64,000 bases of DNA from Casimicrobiaceae bacterium (GCA_026646885.1 JAPKHK010000003.1:186001-250000); one strand, 5' to 3'; shown: positions 1-11,221, counted from the stretch's first letter. Notes: a model not told the origin generated them from the sequence alone. Numbers and translations are program-made.

Positions 1-1251
<1,251 letters not shown>

Positions 1252-1255
<4 letters not shown>

Positions 1256-1737
1256 GATCTCTGGGTTCCAGTTCCGCCGCGCACCTCAACCGGCACGCCC
1301 TTGAAATGCCCGCTGGCGCCGCTGCGCCGCGCCGTTGGACGAATCATGTCGGCAAGCGACACGCTCTCCAGGGCTTGGCGCACGATGTCGTTGATGCGCA
1401 CCCAATTGGCGCGCATCACGCAAGACAGCTCCTGAGCGCAATTGCCCTCGTGACTGCTGCATTCGGTGAGCCCGAAAGGCTGCTCTTCCAGCGCATCGAT
1501 GACCTCGGCCAAAGTGATCTCTTGCGGCGGCCGCGCCAACGCGTAACCGCCATTGGCGCCACGGTAGGCAATGAGCAGGGCGCTCTTGGCCAGAGCCTTG
1601 AGAATCTTGCTCACTGTCGCGGGCCCGAGTTCCAGGGCTTCCGCCAGCTCGGCCGCGGAGTGGAGATCTTTCGGGCGCTCGGCCATATAGGCCAGCATCA
1701 GCGTGCCGTAGTCCGAGAGCTTGCTGATCCGCAGCAT
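1252..1737 (-). CDS. Rrf2-family SUF operon regulator
   Basis: This 161-residue protein starts [15 protein letters not shown] and has the winged-helix layout of Rrf2/IscR regulators. Recognition-helix region residues [19 protein letters not shown] are visible. Three cysteines in the segment [14 protein letters not shown] (Cys-x6-Cys-x5-Cys) match the Fe-S ligand cysteines of this family. The next gene is sufB, so it most likely senses cluster status and controls the suf operon. The longer upstream reading frame (to 1872) overlaps the preceding hemerythrin-like gene and is not the start. The ATG at 1737 gives the canonical N-terminus and lies 14 bp behind the upstream stop. Confidence 0.93.
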
Positions 1738-1751
1738 GCCAGCGTTCCTTT

Positions 1752-2309
1752 TCAGGCTGCCAGGGCCTGGCAATGACAGCCCGCAGCCGCGGCGATGGCC
1801 TGGTGGCGCTGCCGGAATCGCTTGACCTCGCTTACATCGGCCAACTGCCACTCCCGTTCGAGACGGGCCCAATCGGTCGCGCTCAAGTACTTCTCGGCCA
1901 GCGGGAAGAGTAAGCTGTCCTCGAATTCAAGGCGCTCTCTTTGCGCTGCCGCCCAGACCCGCGCGTAGGCCCCGATGGCACGCCGCGGAAAGCCTTCTCC
2001 GCGCTGCGCCTCCTGCAAAAGCTCGCCAAGCTCGGCCGAGATGATTGCCAAACGCTCATCGGCAGCCGCGAAATCCGCCACCAAAGCGCCAGTTCCCTTG
2101 CCGCGTATCGCCACCCATTCGAGAATATGGCGCTCCACGGGGTGGTGGAAGGCCTTGGGGTAATCAGAAACGAAACTGAAAACCTCGGCAAGGCGCGCCC
2201 AATCAGTGGTCGTGCTCGCCGCGATGCGCCGGCCGTGCGCCTCCACCAGATCGACCAGGGGCCGCAGGCTCTGGTGATGGGTCCGCAGCGTTTCGATCAG
2301 ATCGCTCAT
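1752..2309 (-). CDS. Hemerythrin-like HHE-domain protein
   Basis: The 185-residue product shows the metal-binding pattern of HHE hemerythrin-like domains: HHQSLRPL near the N-terminus, FHHPVERHIL around residue 55, and LEFEDSLLFPL in the C-terminal third. Such proteins carry a non-heme di-iron centre and act in oxygen or nitric oxide handling or in repair of damaged iron centres, as YtfE/RIC does. It is the first gene of an operon with the Rrf2 regulator and sufB. That placement suggests a link between iron/NO stress and Fe-S biogenesis, which is inference. The C-terminal tail contains a CHC motif (AAGCHCQALAA). Confidence 0.9.
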   Translation of the reverse strand: MSDLIETLRTHHQSLRPLVDLVEAHGRRIAASTTTDWARLAEVFSFVSDYPKAFHHPVERHILEWVAIRGKGTGALVADFAAADERLAIISAELGELLQEAQRGEGFPRRAIGAYARVWAAAQRERLEFEDSLLFPLAEKYLSATDWARLEREWQLADVSEVKRFRQRHQAIAAAAGCHCQALAA

Positions 2310-2351
2310 GGTTCGCCTCCACGCCAGAAGGAAGATCCGGCATACAGGACC

Positions 2352-2381
2352 ATTTTAGTACAGTTTTACTTCCCTTGGCAA
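2352..2381 (-). promoter_or_regulatory. Candidate promoter of the hemerythrin-rrf2-sufB operon with dyad in the spacer
   Basis: On the minus strand a TTGCCA (-35, 2376-2381) and a TAAAAT (-10, 2352-2357) are separated by 18 bp, about 45 bp before the hemerythrin-like start codon. Between them lies a small dyad, AGTA-N6-TACT (2357-2370). A repressor bound there would block RNA polymerase, so this is a plausible operator for the co-transcribed Rrf2 regulator. The motif matches are seen in the sequence; their function is inferred. Confidence 0.45.
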
Positions 2382-2443
2382 GCCGCCCTTTCGCCGCCGT
2401 TGGGCTGGCGGCGCAGTCGCCCGTAGTCAAGTCCGGATCGGCC

Positions 2444-3544
2444 TCACAGCCGGGGATAATCCGTATAACCGGTGGCCCCGCCTTTGTAGAAGCTCTGCAC
2501 ATCCCAAGGGGTGAGCTCGGCGCCCCGGGCGAAGCGCTGCGCAAGGTCGGGATTGGAAATGAAGGGCTTCCCGAAAGCAACCAGGTCCGCGGCGCCCGAC
2601 ACGATCGCCGCTTGCGCTCTGGCAGCGTCAAAGCCGCCGCAGAGGATCAGTTTGCCCTTGAACCGCGCGCGCAGCGCCGCAAGCAGCACGTTCGCGGGCT
2701 CATGGATGAAGCTCCCCGCCTGATCATAGACATGCAAAAAGGCCAGGCCCAGTCGCTGGCATTCCGCGGCTAGCCGCGGATAGGTGGCAAGCGGTTCGGG
2801 GTCCGGCTTCATGTCGTTGCTTTGCCCATAGGGCGATATGCGCACACCGACCCGCTGAGCGCCCACGGCCTGGGTTACCGCGGTCAGCGTCTCGAAAAGC
2901 AAGCGATAGCGGTTTTCCAGGCTGCCACCGTACTGATCTTGCCTATCATTGAGGAAGGGGCAACGAAACTGATCGAAAAGGTAGCCATTGGCCCCATGCA
3001 CCTCGATGCCGTCAAAGCCAGCTTCGATCGCCATGGCGGCGGCGCGAGCGAAGTCTTGCACCACTTGGGCGACCTGCGCGCCATCCATCGGCTGCGGCGT
3101 CTCGCAGGGCGCGCCTTTGATGCCGCCGCCTTCCGCGTCGGCCACGAACACCTTGCTCTGCGCGGCCGTGGCGCTCACGCCCAGTACCGGCGCACCGTCT
3201 TCGTGGTTTGCCGAATGCGCCACACGTCCGCAATGCCAGAGCTGCACGAAAATGCGTCCGCCCGCCTCGTGCACCGCCTTGGTTACTTTGCGCCAGCCCG
3301 CCGCCTGGGCTTCGCTGTAGATCCCGGGTGTATGCGCATAACCGCGCGCGCCTGGGGACACCAGTGTGCCTTCGGAAATGATCAAGCCCGCGCCCGAGCG
3401 CTGGGCGTAATACTCGGCCATCAGTTCGGTGGGAACGCAGTCCGGGCCCGGCGCGCGCGAGCGCGTCATGGGGGCCATGACAACGCGGTTCTTGAGGATG
3501 AGTCCGCCCAGTTCAGCGGGGCAGAGCAAGCGATCGAGGTTCAT
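2444..3544 (-). CDS. Old Yellow Enzyme family ene-reductase (NADH:flavin oxidoreductase)
   Basis: This is a 366-residue FMN-dependent TIM-barrel oxidoreductase that reduces activated C=C bonds (enones, nitrate esters, N-ethylmaleimide) with NAD(P)H. Family signatures include NRVVMAPMTRSRA near the N-terminus and EVHGANGYLFDQF around residue 185, which holds the substrate-binding His/Asn pair. NDRQDQYGGSLENR follows, and the phosphate-binding end LILCGGF and VAFGKPFISNPDL is present. Length is normal for NemA/OYE proteins. It stands as a single gene, with about 130 bp to the next gene upstream of its stop, so no partner pathway is evident. Confidence 0.95.
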   Translation of the reverse strand: MNLDRLLCPAELGGLILKNRVVMAPMTRSRAPGPDCVPTELMAEYYAQRSGAGLIISEGTLVSPGARGYAHTPGIYSEAQAAGWRKVTKAVHEAGGRIFVQLWHCGRVAHSANHEDGAPVLGVSATAAQSKVFVADAEGGGIKGAPCETPQPMDGAQVAQVVQDFARAAAMAIEAGFDGIEVHGANGYLFDQFRCPFLNDRQDQYGGSLENRYRLLFETLTAVTQAVGAQRVGVRISPYGQSNDMKPDPEPLATYPRLAAECQRLGLAFLHVYDQAGSFIHEPANVLLAALRARFKGKLILCGGFDAARAQAAIVSGAADLVAFGKPFISNPDLAQRFARGAELTPWDVQSFYKGGATGYTDYPRL

Positions 3545-3647
3545 GGGTCCGGCCGTCCCTGGTTATTCCAAGCGCGTTATTGTCGCAGAACCCGCGGCGA
3601 TTTTCGCGCACCTTCGCCGTGCTGGAGCCTTTCCCCCGGGCACCCCA

Positions 3648-4751
3648 CTACTCTTCCATCATGCGCCGGATGACGCCATTGAAGTGCGCCACCCATTCCG
3701 GAGAGAACTGGTTGTCACACGCGTTCACTTCAGCGATGGAGCGCAGCATCGATACCCGGTGCCCGCGATGGCGATGCTTCAATGTCACCGCTTCGAAGGC
3801 ATCGACGATGGCGAGAATTTTGGCGCCGTCGCAAATGGCACCCTCTCGGAGACCTTCCGGATAGCCACCGCCATCGGACATTTCGTGATGTTGCGCGACC
3901 ATGGTCGCGGCCAAGCCCCAGCCCTCCATGCGCTGCAAAAGCCCCGCGGCGAAGCCGGGGTGTAGGTGCAGGAGCTTGCGATCCTCGGTGCTGAGCTGCC
4001 AGGACTTGAGCCAGATACCCTCGGGCAGGAACATCATCCCCAGATCATGCATGTATACCGCCGCCTCGAGTTGCACAGGGTCCACGGCCTTGTTGGCAAG
4101 GTCATTGGTCTCTTGTGCGAGCCGCAACAACCGGGCTGCGCGCCCCTTGTAAAGTGGACTGCGCGCTTCCAACTGCTGGGCGATACTGCGGAAGAACCGC
4201 AAATCCTCGGCCACGGCGCGCTCTGCACGGGCAATGGACGAGGCCGAAGCACGCGCCACGACTTGCCGACTAGCCGGTCGGTAGCCCGTGACATCTTCAA
4301 TGAATTTGGCGGCACGACCATCAGCCGCCGCGGCCGCAGCTTGCGCCAAAGCCTCCAAGCCCTCGACCAGCAGCGCCAGGCGCAATGGCGCCAGGGGCCG
4401 GCCATGTACCATCGACTCCGCCGCCAGTTCCAAGCGGTCGATGGCAAGCAGCAGCGCTTCTCCCAACACTTCGCTGAATACGAGTTCGCCGGCGCGCAGT
4501 CGAGTCAGCAAATCCTCTATCGGATGGGTGATCGCCACCCCCACCTGCACCCGCGTGAGCGAGGCATTGCCCTTGATGTTGTGAACGGCGCGAAAAAGAT
4601 CGGCCATGACCTCGCGATCAGCCGGATTGCCAGCAAGCTTATGCACATGACGCTCGATATGGGGTGCTTGCTCGGTCACATCGGCGAGGAATTCCTCCAG
4701 CATATAGCGATCGGGACCGCGCGCTTCGATCAAAGCGGATAACGTGGCCAT
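3648..4751 (-). CDS. Hpt and HD-GYP domain protein (probable c-di-GMP phosphodiesterase or sensor)
   Basis: The protein (367 residues) begins with a histidine phosphotransfer-like region, with AVHNIKGNASL around residue 54 giving the phosphorylatable His. It ends with an HD-GYP domain: YMHDLGMMF supplies the HD pair and HHEMSDGGGYPEGL the extended GYP motif. HD-GYP proteins degrade cyclic di-GMP. Combining Hpt with HD-GYP would let a phosphorelay gate turnover, which is inference. The ATG at 4751 is preferred over the longer frame because AAGGA lies 7 bp upstream and the extra N-terminus is not family-like. The gene is divergent from tex. Confidence 0.88.
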   Translation of the reverse strand: MATLSALIEARGPDRYMLEEFLADVTEQAPHIERHVHKLAGNPADREVMADLFRAVHNIKGNASLTRVQVGVAITHPIEDLLTRLRAGELVFSEVLGEALLLAIDRLELAAESMVHGRPLAPLRLALLVEGLEALAQAAAAAADGRAAKFIEDVTGYRPASRQVVARASASSIARAERAVAEDLRFFRSIAQQLEARSPLYKGRAARLLRLAQETNDLANKAVDPVQLEAAVYMHDLGMMFLPEGIWLKSWQLSTEDRKLLHLHPGFAAGLLQRMEGWGLAATMVAQHHEMSDGGGYPEGLREGAICDGAKILAIVDAFEAVTLKHRHRGHRVSMLRSIAEVNACDNQFSPEWVAHFNGVIRRMMEE

Positions 4752-4924
4752 GACACCATCCTTCCGATACAGGATGGAAGAAATAACGGCCAGGCTCAGC
4801 AAAAACTGAAGCGCGAACCGGGATCGCCAGACGAGCAGAGCGCCTTCGGGGACCGCCATCAAGGGGCTTGCCAGGCAGCCACGCTTTGGGCATAGTGCGC
4901 GCCTTTCGCGCGACTCACCCCTTT

Positions 4925-7228
4925 ATGCTACCTTCCATCGCCCATCGCCTCGCCATCGAACTAGCCGCCCGCCCGGCCCAGGTCGAAGCCGCCATCGCCC
5001 TTTTGGACGAAGGCGCCACCGTGCCCTTCATCGCCCGTTACCGCAAGGAAGTCACCGGGGGGCTGGACGACTCGCAGTTGCGCTTGCTGGCCGAGCGCCT
5101 GGTTTATTTGCGCGAACTGGAAGAACGGCGCAGCGCCATCCTCGCCAGCATCGAAGAACAAGACAAACTCAGCCCCCCACTGCGCGCGGAAGTGGAACAT
5201 GCCGAAACCAAACAGCGCCTCGAAGACCTTTACCTGCCTTACAAGCCCAAACGCCGCACCAAGGCGCAAATCGCCCGTGAAGCGGGGCTCGAACCTTTGG
5301 CCGATCGGCTTCTCACCGACCCGACCCGCGACCCGCAAACCGAAGCGTTGGCTTTCGTCGATCCGGACAAGGGCGTGGCCGATGCCAAAGCCGCGCTGGA
5401 CGGCGCCCGGTTCATTCTGATCGAACGTTTCGCCGAAAACGCCGCGCTGGTTGGCCGCCTGCGCGAGCGACTGAAGGAGCAGGGCCAGGTCATCTCCCAA
5501 GTGGCCGAGAGCAAGGAAACCGAAGGCGCCAAATTCCGCGATTACTTCGACTATCGTGAAGCCTGGAAAGACATTCCTTCGCACCGCGCGCTGGCGCTTT
5601 TTCGCGGCCGCAATGAAGACATCTTGCGCCTCGCCGTCAAACTGCCCGAAGATCTTGCCGACCCGCCGCAAGCCAACCCTTGCGAAGCAATGATCGCCGC
5701 CACCTGCGGCATACGCGACCAAAAGCGACCGGCCGACGCCTGGCTCTTGGAAACCGCGCGCTGGACCTGGCGGGTGAAACTGGCGCTCACCCTCGAGTTG
5801 GAACTGATGGGCGAACTGAGGGAACGCGCCGAAGCCGAAGCGATCCGCGTCTTTGCCAGGAACCTGAAGAATTTGTTGCTCGCCGCCCCCGCCGGCCCGC
5901 GCGCCACCTTGGGCCTGGACCCGGGCCTGCGCACCGGCGTGAAAGTGGCGGTGGTCGATGCCACCGGCAAACTGCTCGACACCGCCACCATCTACCCGCA
6001 CGCGCCGCGCAACGATTGGGATGGCGGCATCCATGCGCTGGCGAGACTTGCCGCGAAACACCAAGTCGAACTCATCGCCATCGGCAACGGCACGGCTTCG
6101 CGCGAGACCGACAAACTCGCCGCCGATCTCATCAAGCGTCATACCGAACTGAAACTCACCAAGGTGATGGTCTCCGAAGCCGGCGCCTCGGTGTATTCGG
6201 CTTCGGAGTTGGCGGCGCGCGAATTCCCTGAACTCGATGTCAGCTTGCGCGGCGCGGTGTCGATTGCGCGACGCTTGCAAGACCCGCTGGCGGAACTCGT
6301 AAAAATCGAACCCAAAGCCATCGGCGTGGGGCAATATCAACACGATGTCACGCAGATGCGCTTGGCCGATGCCTTGGACGCCGTGGTCGAGGATTGCGTC
6401 AACGCCGTCGGGGTCGACGTCAACACCGCGTCCGCCGCCTTGTTGGCGCGCATATCGGGCTTGAGCAAAATCCTCGCCGAAAACATCGTCGCCCATCGCG
6501 ATGCCCATGGGCCGTTTCGCCAACGCCGTGAGCTGGAAAAAGTGCCCCGCCTCGGCCCCAAAACCTTCGAACAAGCGGCGGGTTTTTTGCGCATCAACAA
6601 CGGCGACGATCCGCTCGACGCCTCCGCGGTACACCCCGAAGCCTATGAAGTGGTGAAGCGTATCCTCGCCGATGCCAAAAAAAGCGCGCGCGAGCTGATC
6701 GGCGACCTCGCCACCCTTAAAAGGATCGACGCGGCCAAATACACCGACGCGCGCTTTGGCCTACCCACGGTGCAGGACATTCTGCGTGAACTCGAAAAAC
6801 CCGGCCGCGACCCGCGCCCCGAGTTCCGCTCAGCTACTTTTGCCGAAGGCGTGGAAGATTTGAAAGATCTCGAACCGGGCATGGTGCTGCAAGGCGTGGT
6901 GACCAACGTCGCGGCCTTCGGCGCTTTCGTCGATATCGGCGTGCATCAGGATGGCCTGGTGCATATCTCCGCCTTGGCCGACCGCTACGTCAAAGACCCG
7001 CACGAAGTGGTGAAAGCGGGTGACATCGTCAAGGTGAAAGTACTCGAAGTGGATTTGCCGCGCAAACGCATCGCCCTCACCATGCGGCTGGCAGATACGC
7101 CAGGGGCAAGCGTCAAGACCAAAACGGGCGCGGATTTTCGCGCACCGAAAGCCGCCCCGCCAGAGCCCCGTCGCGGCAGTGGCGCTTTGGCGCAGGCGCT
7201 GGCGCGAGCCGAGGCGAAAAAGCGCTAG
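4925..7228 (+). CDS. tex: Tex family S1 RNA-binding protein
   Basis: The product (767 residues) is a full-length Tex/YhgF protein, a cytoplasmic nucleic-acid-binding factor linked to transcription and stress survival. Order along the chain: N-terminal helical region with [15 protein letters not shown], YqgF/RuvC-like domain with [18 protein letters not shown] near residue 330, helix-hairpin-helix region with [20 protein letters not shown], and C-terminal S1 domain with [20 protein letters not shown] near residue 660. The ATG at 4925 gives the conserved N-terminus [10 protein letters not shown]; the 19 residues upstream are not family-like. It faces the chemoreceptor gene tail to tail. Confidence 0.97.
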   Translation: MLPSIAHRLAIELAARPAQVEAAIALLDEGATVPFIARYRKEVTGGLDDSQLRLLAERLVYLRELEERRSAILASIEEQDKLSPPLRAEVEHAETKQRLEDLYLPYKPKRRTKAQIAREAGLEPLADRLLTDPTRDPQTEALAFVDPDKGVADAKAALDGARFILIERFAENAALVGRLRERLKEQGQVISQVAESKETEGAKFRDYFDYREAWKDIPSHRALALFRGRNEDILRLAVKLPEDLADPPQANPCEAMIAATCGIRDQKRPADAWLLETARWTWRVKLALTLELELMGELRERAEAEAIRVFARNLKNLLLAAPAGPRATLGLDPGLRTGVKVAVVDATGKLLDTATIYPHAPRNDWDGGIHALARLAAKHQVELIAIGNGTASRETDKLAADLIKRHTELKLTKVMVSEAGASVYSASELAAREFPELDVSLRGAVSIARRLQDPLAELVKIEPKAIGVGQYQHDVTQMRLADALDAVVEDCVNAVGVDVNTASAALLARISGLSKILAENIVAHRDAHGPFRQRRELEKVPRLGPKTFEQAAGFLRINNGDDPLDASAVHPEAYEVVKRILADAKKSARELIGDLATLKRIDAAKYTDARFGLPTVQDILRELEKPGRDPRPEFRSATFAEGVEDLKDLEPGMVLQGVVTNVAAFGAFVDIGVHQDGLVHISALADRYVKDPHEVVKAGDIVKVKVLEVDLPRKRIALTMRLADTPGASVKTKTGADFRAPKAAPPEPRRGSGALAQALARAEAKKR

Positions 7229-7276
7229 CAGGCCACCGGAAAACGCGCCTGAAGATACTTGTGGGCGAGACCTCGG

Positions 7277-8887
7277 CTAAAGCTGAAACGCCGCCACCGC
7301 CCCGCGCATGCTCGCTGCCAAGTCCTCCAGACGCCGCGCAGTGTTCGCGGTGTCGCGCGTCGCAGCACTGCTGCCTTCCGACATCTGCGCGATTCTCTCG
7401 ACGCTGGCGGCGATGTCGTTGCTGGCAATGCTCTGCTCCTTGAGGGCGTTGGAAATGTCGTTGACCGAGGCGACCACGCGCTTCGCTCCGTCGCGAATGT
7501 CGGCCATCGAATCGCAGGCTCTTTGCGCGAGGTCAACGCCGGTTTCGACCCGCGAGACGGCTTCCTGCATGGTGGCGACCGCAGCCACGGCGTTTTCTTG
7601 CACGGCACCGATCATTCCGCTGATTTCCGTGGTGGCTTGGGCGGTGCGCTCGGCCAGCTTACGCACTTCATCCGCCACGACGGCAAAACCACGGCCCTGC
7701 TCGCCGGCGCGGGCCGCTTCGATGGCGGCATTAAGCGCCAGCAAGTTGGTCTGCTCCGCCACTTCCTTGATCACCTGGACGATGCCGGAAATGCGCTGCG
7801 AACTTTCTCCCATCGCTTGGATCGAAGTCGCCGCTTCGCCGACCGTCTGCGAAATGCGCTTCATCTCGCCCACGGTATCCTGGATGACGCCGTTGCCGCT
7901 CTCGGACAGTTCTCCGGTTCTCGCCGTAATCGAATGCGCTTCACGGGCGCTGTCGGCGACATGGCTGATGCTGACCGTCAGTTCCTCGACCGCCGCCGCC
8001 ATCGACGATGCCGCGTCCGATTGGCGCGAGGTGGCATTGGCCACCTCGACGGATGCCGCGGAAAGCTCTTGCGATGCACCGGCGACGCCCTCGGCGTTCT
8101 GTTTGAGCCCCGCCACGGTCCGCCGCAAACTCTCTTGCATCGCCGCAAATTCACTGAGCACGAGCCCGATCTCATCGCCTCGCGTTTGGGTCAACCTCAC
8201 GGTGAGATTGCCGGCGGCGATCTGGCTCGCGAACTGTTGCGCCTGGACCAACGGAAACAATACCGAAGACCGTATGACCCACACCGCCATTCCGAACCCT
8301 CCGGCTATGCCCAGCACGACCAGAAGCACTCCGAGATTACGCAGATTCGCGTAAGTTCTCTGCGCTAGCTCGAACTCCTTCTTTGCCACATCGAGCTGGA
8401 CAGTGGCCAATTTCGAGAAGGACTCGGACACCGGATCGATCGCCGGATACAGTTCGCTGGCGGCAAAGCGCGCTATGTCATCGATGCGTTCCTCGCGCAA
8501 AAGCGCCTTGAGCCCGGCTGTGGCCGCGTCGCTGACTTTCATGCGCGCTTCGATCTCAGTGACCAGCCTCTTTTCTTCGTCGACGAGAACGGTGCCGAGG
8601 TAAGCTTTCCAGCGTTGCGCGATCACCTTCTCCGCTTTTTCGACGTTGGCCAGACCCTCTTTCGCGGCAAGGTTGCGATTGCGCACTTTGTGGGTGTTAT
8701 CAACGATGTCGACGGCATACGCGTCGGCGATGTCCTTGAGATCGCGCAGCGGCACCACCCGATCGTTGTAGACCGTCTCCAACCCCGCAACCATTGATCT
8801 CATGCCATGGAGCCCCATGCCAGTGACCAACGCGGCCAAAGCCAGCAAGGCGCCGATGAGCGCATAGAGCTTGGAAGCGATCTTCAT
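7277..8887 (-). CDS. Methyl-accepting chemotaxis protein
   Basis: The 536-residue receptor has a first membrane segment at about residues 7-29 and a helical periplasmic four-helix-bundle-type sensor domain to about residue 180. A second membrane segment follows at about 184-208, then a HAMP linker to about 262 and a cytoplasmic signalling domain. The hairpin tip [20 protein letters not shown] at about 373-392 is the highly conserved contact site for CheA/CheW. No CheB/CheR tether pentapeptide is seen at the C-terminus (GAVAAFQL). Ligand unknown. It is divergent from the SHP cytochrome operon, and a CTTAA-type box lies between the two. Confidence 0.96.
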   Translation of the reverse strand: MKIASKLYALIGALLALAALVTGMGLHGMRSMVAGLETVYNDRVVPLRDLKDIADAYAVDIVDNTHKVRNRNLAAKEGLANVEKAEKVIAQRWKAYLGTVLVDEEKRLVTEIEARMKVSDAATAGLKALLREERIDDIARFAASELYPAIDPVSESFSKLATVQLDVAKKEFELAQRTYANLRNLGVLLVVLGIAGGFGMAVWVIRSSVLFPLVQAQQFASQIAAGNLTVRLTQTRGDEIGLVLSEFAAMQESLRRTVAGLKQNAEGVAGASQELSAASVEVANATSRQSDAASSMAAAVEELTVSISHVADSAREAHSITARTGELSESGNGVIQDTVGEMKRISQTVGEAATSIQAMGESSQRISGIVQVIKEVAEQTNLLALNAAIEAARAGEQGRGFAVVADEVRKLAERTAQATTEISGMIGAVQENAVAAVATMQEAVSRVETGVDLAQRACDSMADIRDGAKRVVASVNDISNALKEQSIASNDIAASVERIAQMSEGSSAATRDTANTARRLEDLAASMRGAVAAFQL

Positions 8888-8982
8888 CCTATCCCCCGAT
8901 CAGAAACCGTGACGCCGAGAATCGAAACACTCGATCCCGTTTTCAATTATCGGCCGGAACGGAGCAGCCTTGAGCCGGCAGC

Positions 8983-8998
8983 TTAAGCGGTCGTTAAG
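8983..8998 (+). promoter_or_regulatory. PmrA/QseB-type response-regulator box upstream of the SHP operon
   Basis: The plus strand shows TTAAG-N6-TTAAG. Read on the minus strand this is the direct repeat CTTAA-N6-CTTAA, the arrangement bound by PmrA/QseB-type OmpR-family regulators. It lies 45 bp before the SHP start codon and 95 bp before the divergent chemoreceptor start. The same 5-6-5 arrangement recurs at 12549-12564. The response regulator encoded at 10556 is the obvious candidate ligand, by inference. Confidence 0.6.
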
Positions 8999-9043
8999 CT
9001 CGCCGCGCTAGCTTCGATGCCGTCTTCATCGCAGTGAATCGAC

Positions 9044-9451
9044 ATGAACCGAGCACTTCTCCTAATGTGTACACTCCTTCCGGCGGGCATGACCACGGCG
9101 GGAACGCCGCCCGCACTTGCCCAACGCTTCATTGCGGCCGCCAACGAGCAAGACCCGACCTTCAAGCCTTCCGCCACACGCGGAGCGGAATTCTATGCGC
9201 GGCGCCACGGCAATTCCACTGCCATGCCCTCCTGCGCTTCCTGTCATGGCCCGAGTCCGGCCGGCCCGGGTCAGCATGTGGTCACCGGAAAGTCGATCAA
9301 GCCCTTGGCACCACAAGCAGAAAACGCGCGCTTTACCGATGCCGCCAAGGCGGAAAAGTGGTTCCGCCGCAACTGCACCGAGGTGCTCGGGCGCGAATGC
9401 TCGGCCGCAGAAAAGGCGGATTTCGTGAGCTACCTTGCGGAGGTCAAATGA
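9044..9451 (+). CDS. SHP-type monoheme cytochrome c (DUF1924)
   Basis: This 135-residue exported protein has a signal peptide (MNRALLLMCTLLPAGMTTAG) and one heme-binding motif, CASCHGPSP, at about residue 63. It resembles the sphaeroides heme protein (SHP) family, small cytochromes c with an unusual heme ligation that binds O2 or NO. SHP is classically encoded with a diheme cytochrome c and a membrane cytochrome b, exactly the order found here. The C-terminal ECSAAEKADFVSYLAEVK is typical of the domain. Its stop overlaps the next start by ATGA. Located in the periplasm. Confidence 0.88.
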   Translation: MNRALLLMCTLLPAGMTTAGTPPALAQRFIAAANEQDPTFKPSATRGAEFYARRHGNSTAMPSCASCHGPSPAGPGQHVVTGKSIKPLAPQAENARFTDAAKAEKWFRRNCTEVLGRECSAAEKADFVSYLAEVK

Positions 9452-9909
9452 AGCGCATCCGCATCGTCTGGGCGCTCGCCGCAATCGGCTTGACGGGCTT
9501 GGCTCGCGCTGATCGCCTGCCCCTGCCCGCCGACACACCGGCTTCCTATCGCAGCGAATGCGGGAGCTGTCATTTGCCTTTTGCGCCCATGCTCTTGTCC
9601 GGCCCCGACTGGAAGAAAGTGGTGGGCAATCTCGATCGGCATTACGGCGACAAGGCGAGCCTCGACGCCAATACGCGCAGCGAGATCGAAGCCTACCTCC
9701 AGCGCCACGCCGGCGGCGGCAACCGGGTTGGCGGCGCCGGTGATCCGCCGCGAATCACCGCCACGGAATGGTTTCGCCGCGAACATCGCGAAGTGAGCGC
9801 CGCACTTTGGCGCGACCCGCGTGTGAAAACCGCGGCCAATTGCGCGGCCTGCCACAGCCGTGCGGAAGAAGAGAGTTTTCGAAGCCGCGAGATCAAACTG
9901 CCCAAATGA
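9448..9909 (+). CDS. Diheme cytochrome c (DHC), electron donor to SHP
   Basis: The product (153 residues) has a signal peptide ending near LARA and two CxxCH heme sites, CGSCH at about residue 35 and CAACH near residue 135. It matches the diheme cytochrome c that passes electrons to SHP. The ATG at 9448 overlaps the SHP stop (ATGA). The longer upstream reading frame is an out-of-frame shadow of shp and is not used. It is followed 11 bp later by the cytochrome b gene, giving an inner membrane to DHC to SHP electron path. Confidence 0.88.
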   Translation: MKRIRIVWALAAIGLTGLARADRLPLPADTPASYRSECGSCHLPFAPMLLSGPDWKKVVGNLDRHYGDKASLDANTRSEIEAYLQRHAGGGNRVGGAGDPPRITATEWFRREHREVSAALWRDPRVKTAANCAACHSRAEEESFRSREIKLPK

Positions 9910-9920
9910 GGAGCCTCGAC

Positions 9921-10526
9921 ATGAAACGCATACTGGTTTGGGACTGGCCGGTGCGCCTAGGGCACTGGCTGATGGTGGGCGGCTTCGCGCTGGCTTGGGT
10001 GACCGCCGAAAGTGAGCGTTGGCGCCTGGTGCACGTATTGGCCGGCAGCACGGTGATCGGCGTGGCGCTCTTCCGTTTGATCTGGGGCGTAGTCGGCACG
10101 CGGCACGCGCGTTTTGCCGCATTTGTGTGCGGGCCTCGCGAAGGCTGGCAGTACTTGCGCGGTCTTCTCGGTACCGCACCACCGCATTACACCGGCCACA
10201 ATCCGGCCGGCGGCTGGGCCATTCTCTTTCTGCTCCTTCTCGCTCTAGCCAGCGGCACTAGCGGTTGGCTCGCCTATCAGGACTGGGGCGGCGAGTGGGC
10301 CGAAGAGCTGCACGAAGGCATCACCGGGACGATGCTTGGCGTGGTGGTTGTGCATGTGCTGGGTGTCTTAGCAGGAAGCCTCCTCCATCGCGAAAACCTG
10401 GTAGCCGCCATGTTCACCGGGTACAAGCTGGGCGACCCGGGTCAGGCGATCGTTGAAACTCGGCCCTTCGCCGCTCTGCTGCTCCTGGGATGGGCGGTGA
10501 GCTTTGCCTGGTGGTTCAGCCGCTAG
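9921..10526 (+). CDS. Cytochrome b561-type membrane protein of the SHP/DHC cluster
   Basis: The 201-residue protein starts MKRILVWDWPVRLGHWLM and has four to five predicted membrane helices. Heme-ligand histidines are visible in helix 1 (GHWLM), helix 2 (VHVLAG) and the third/fourth helices (ELHEGITG, VVHVLGV). This is the Ni,Fe-hydrogenase/cytochrome b561 fold. It probably takes electrons from the quinone pool and passes them to the periplasmic diheme cytochrome. The start at 9921 has GAGG 8 bp upstream. Last structural gene before the two-component pair, only 29 bp away. Confidence 0.9.
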   Translation: MKRILVWDWPVRLGHWLMVGGFALAWVTAESERWRLVHVLAGSTVIGVALFRLIWGVVGTRHARFAAFVCGPREGWQYLRGLLGTAPPHYTGHNPAGGWAILFLLLLALASGTSGWLAYQDWGGEWAEELHEGITGTMLGVVVVHVLGVLAGSLLHRENLVAAMFTGYKLGDPGQAIVETRPFAALLLLGWAVSFAWWFSR

Positions 10527-10555
10527 CCTGGTATCAAACGCGCTAAGATGCAGCT

Positions 10556-11221
10556 ATGCGCATCCTCCTGGTCGAAGACGATGCCCTTCTGGGCGACGGC
10601 GTGCGGGCCGGCCTCGTGCAGGCCGGACTCGCCGTCGACTGGGTGAGGGATGGCGTGGCCGGCGAATTGGCTCTCGCTGGCGAACCCTACGACGCGGTGG
10701 TGCTGGACCTCGGACTGCCGCGGCTTTCCGGGCTGGACCTCCTGCGTCGCGCCCGCGCCGCCCACAACAAAGTTCCGGTGCTGGTGCTGACCGCCCGCGA
10801 TACCGTGCCGGAAAAGATCGCCGGGCTCGACGCCGGTGCCGACGACTACCTCGTGAAGCCTTTCGATCTGGGCGAACTTCAAGCGAGGCTGCGCGCCTTG
10901 CTGCGCCGCGGCGGTGCAACCGTCGAGCCGGTACTGGCCCACGGCGCACTGCGCCTCGACCCGGCGGCGCGCACCGTAACTTGGGAAGGCGCGGCGGTGG
11001 AACTATCGGCGCGGGAATTCGCGCTCCTGCATGTGCTCTTGCGCAACGCCGGCCGGGTGCTCTCGAAAGTGCAACTCGAAGAAAAGCTCTACGGCTGGGG
11101 TGACGAAGTCGAGAGCAACACGGTTGAAGTGTACGTCCATCATCTGCGCCGCAAGCTCGCCACCGACCTCATCCGCACCGTGCGCGGCGTGGGCTACCTG
11201 ATTCCGACGAGCGAAGCATGA
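10556..11221 (+). CDS. OmpR/QseB-type response regulator
   Basis: This 221-residue DNA-binding regulator has an N-terminal receiver domain (acidic pair in LVEDDALLG, phosphoacceptor Asp in VVLDLGLPRLSG, Lys in DYLVKPFDL). Its C-terminal winged helix contains NTVEVYVHHLRRKL and IRTVRGVGYLI. It is co-directional with the heme genes and overlaps the kinase gene by ATGA. By similarity it belongs to the QseB/PmrA/BasR branch. That branch binds CTTAA-N6-CTTAA repeats, two of which bracket this gene cluster, so autoregulation of the whole cluster is likely. Confidence 0.93.
   Translation: MRILLVEDDALLGDGVRAGLVQAGLAVDWVRDGVAGELALAGEPYDAVVLDLGLPRLSGLDLLRRARAAHNKVPVLVLTARDTVPEKIAGLDAGADDYLVKPFDLGELQARLRALLRRGGATVEPVLAHGALRLDPAARTVTWEGAAVELSAREFALLHVLLRNAGRVLSKVQLEEKLYGWGDEVESNTVEVYVHHLRRKLATDLIRTVRGVGYLIPTSEA

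Noticed and set aside
4961-6634. 557-codon minus-strand open frame
   Set aside because: It lies opposite tex, whose domains are unambiguous; the frame has no family features.
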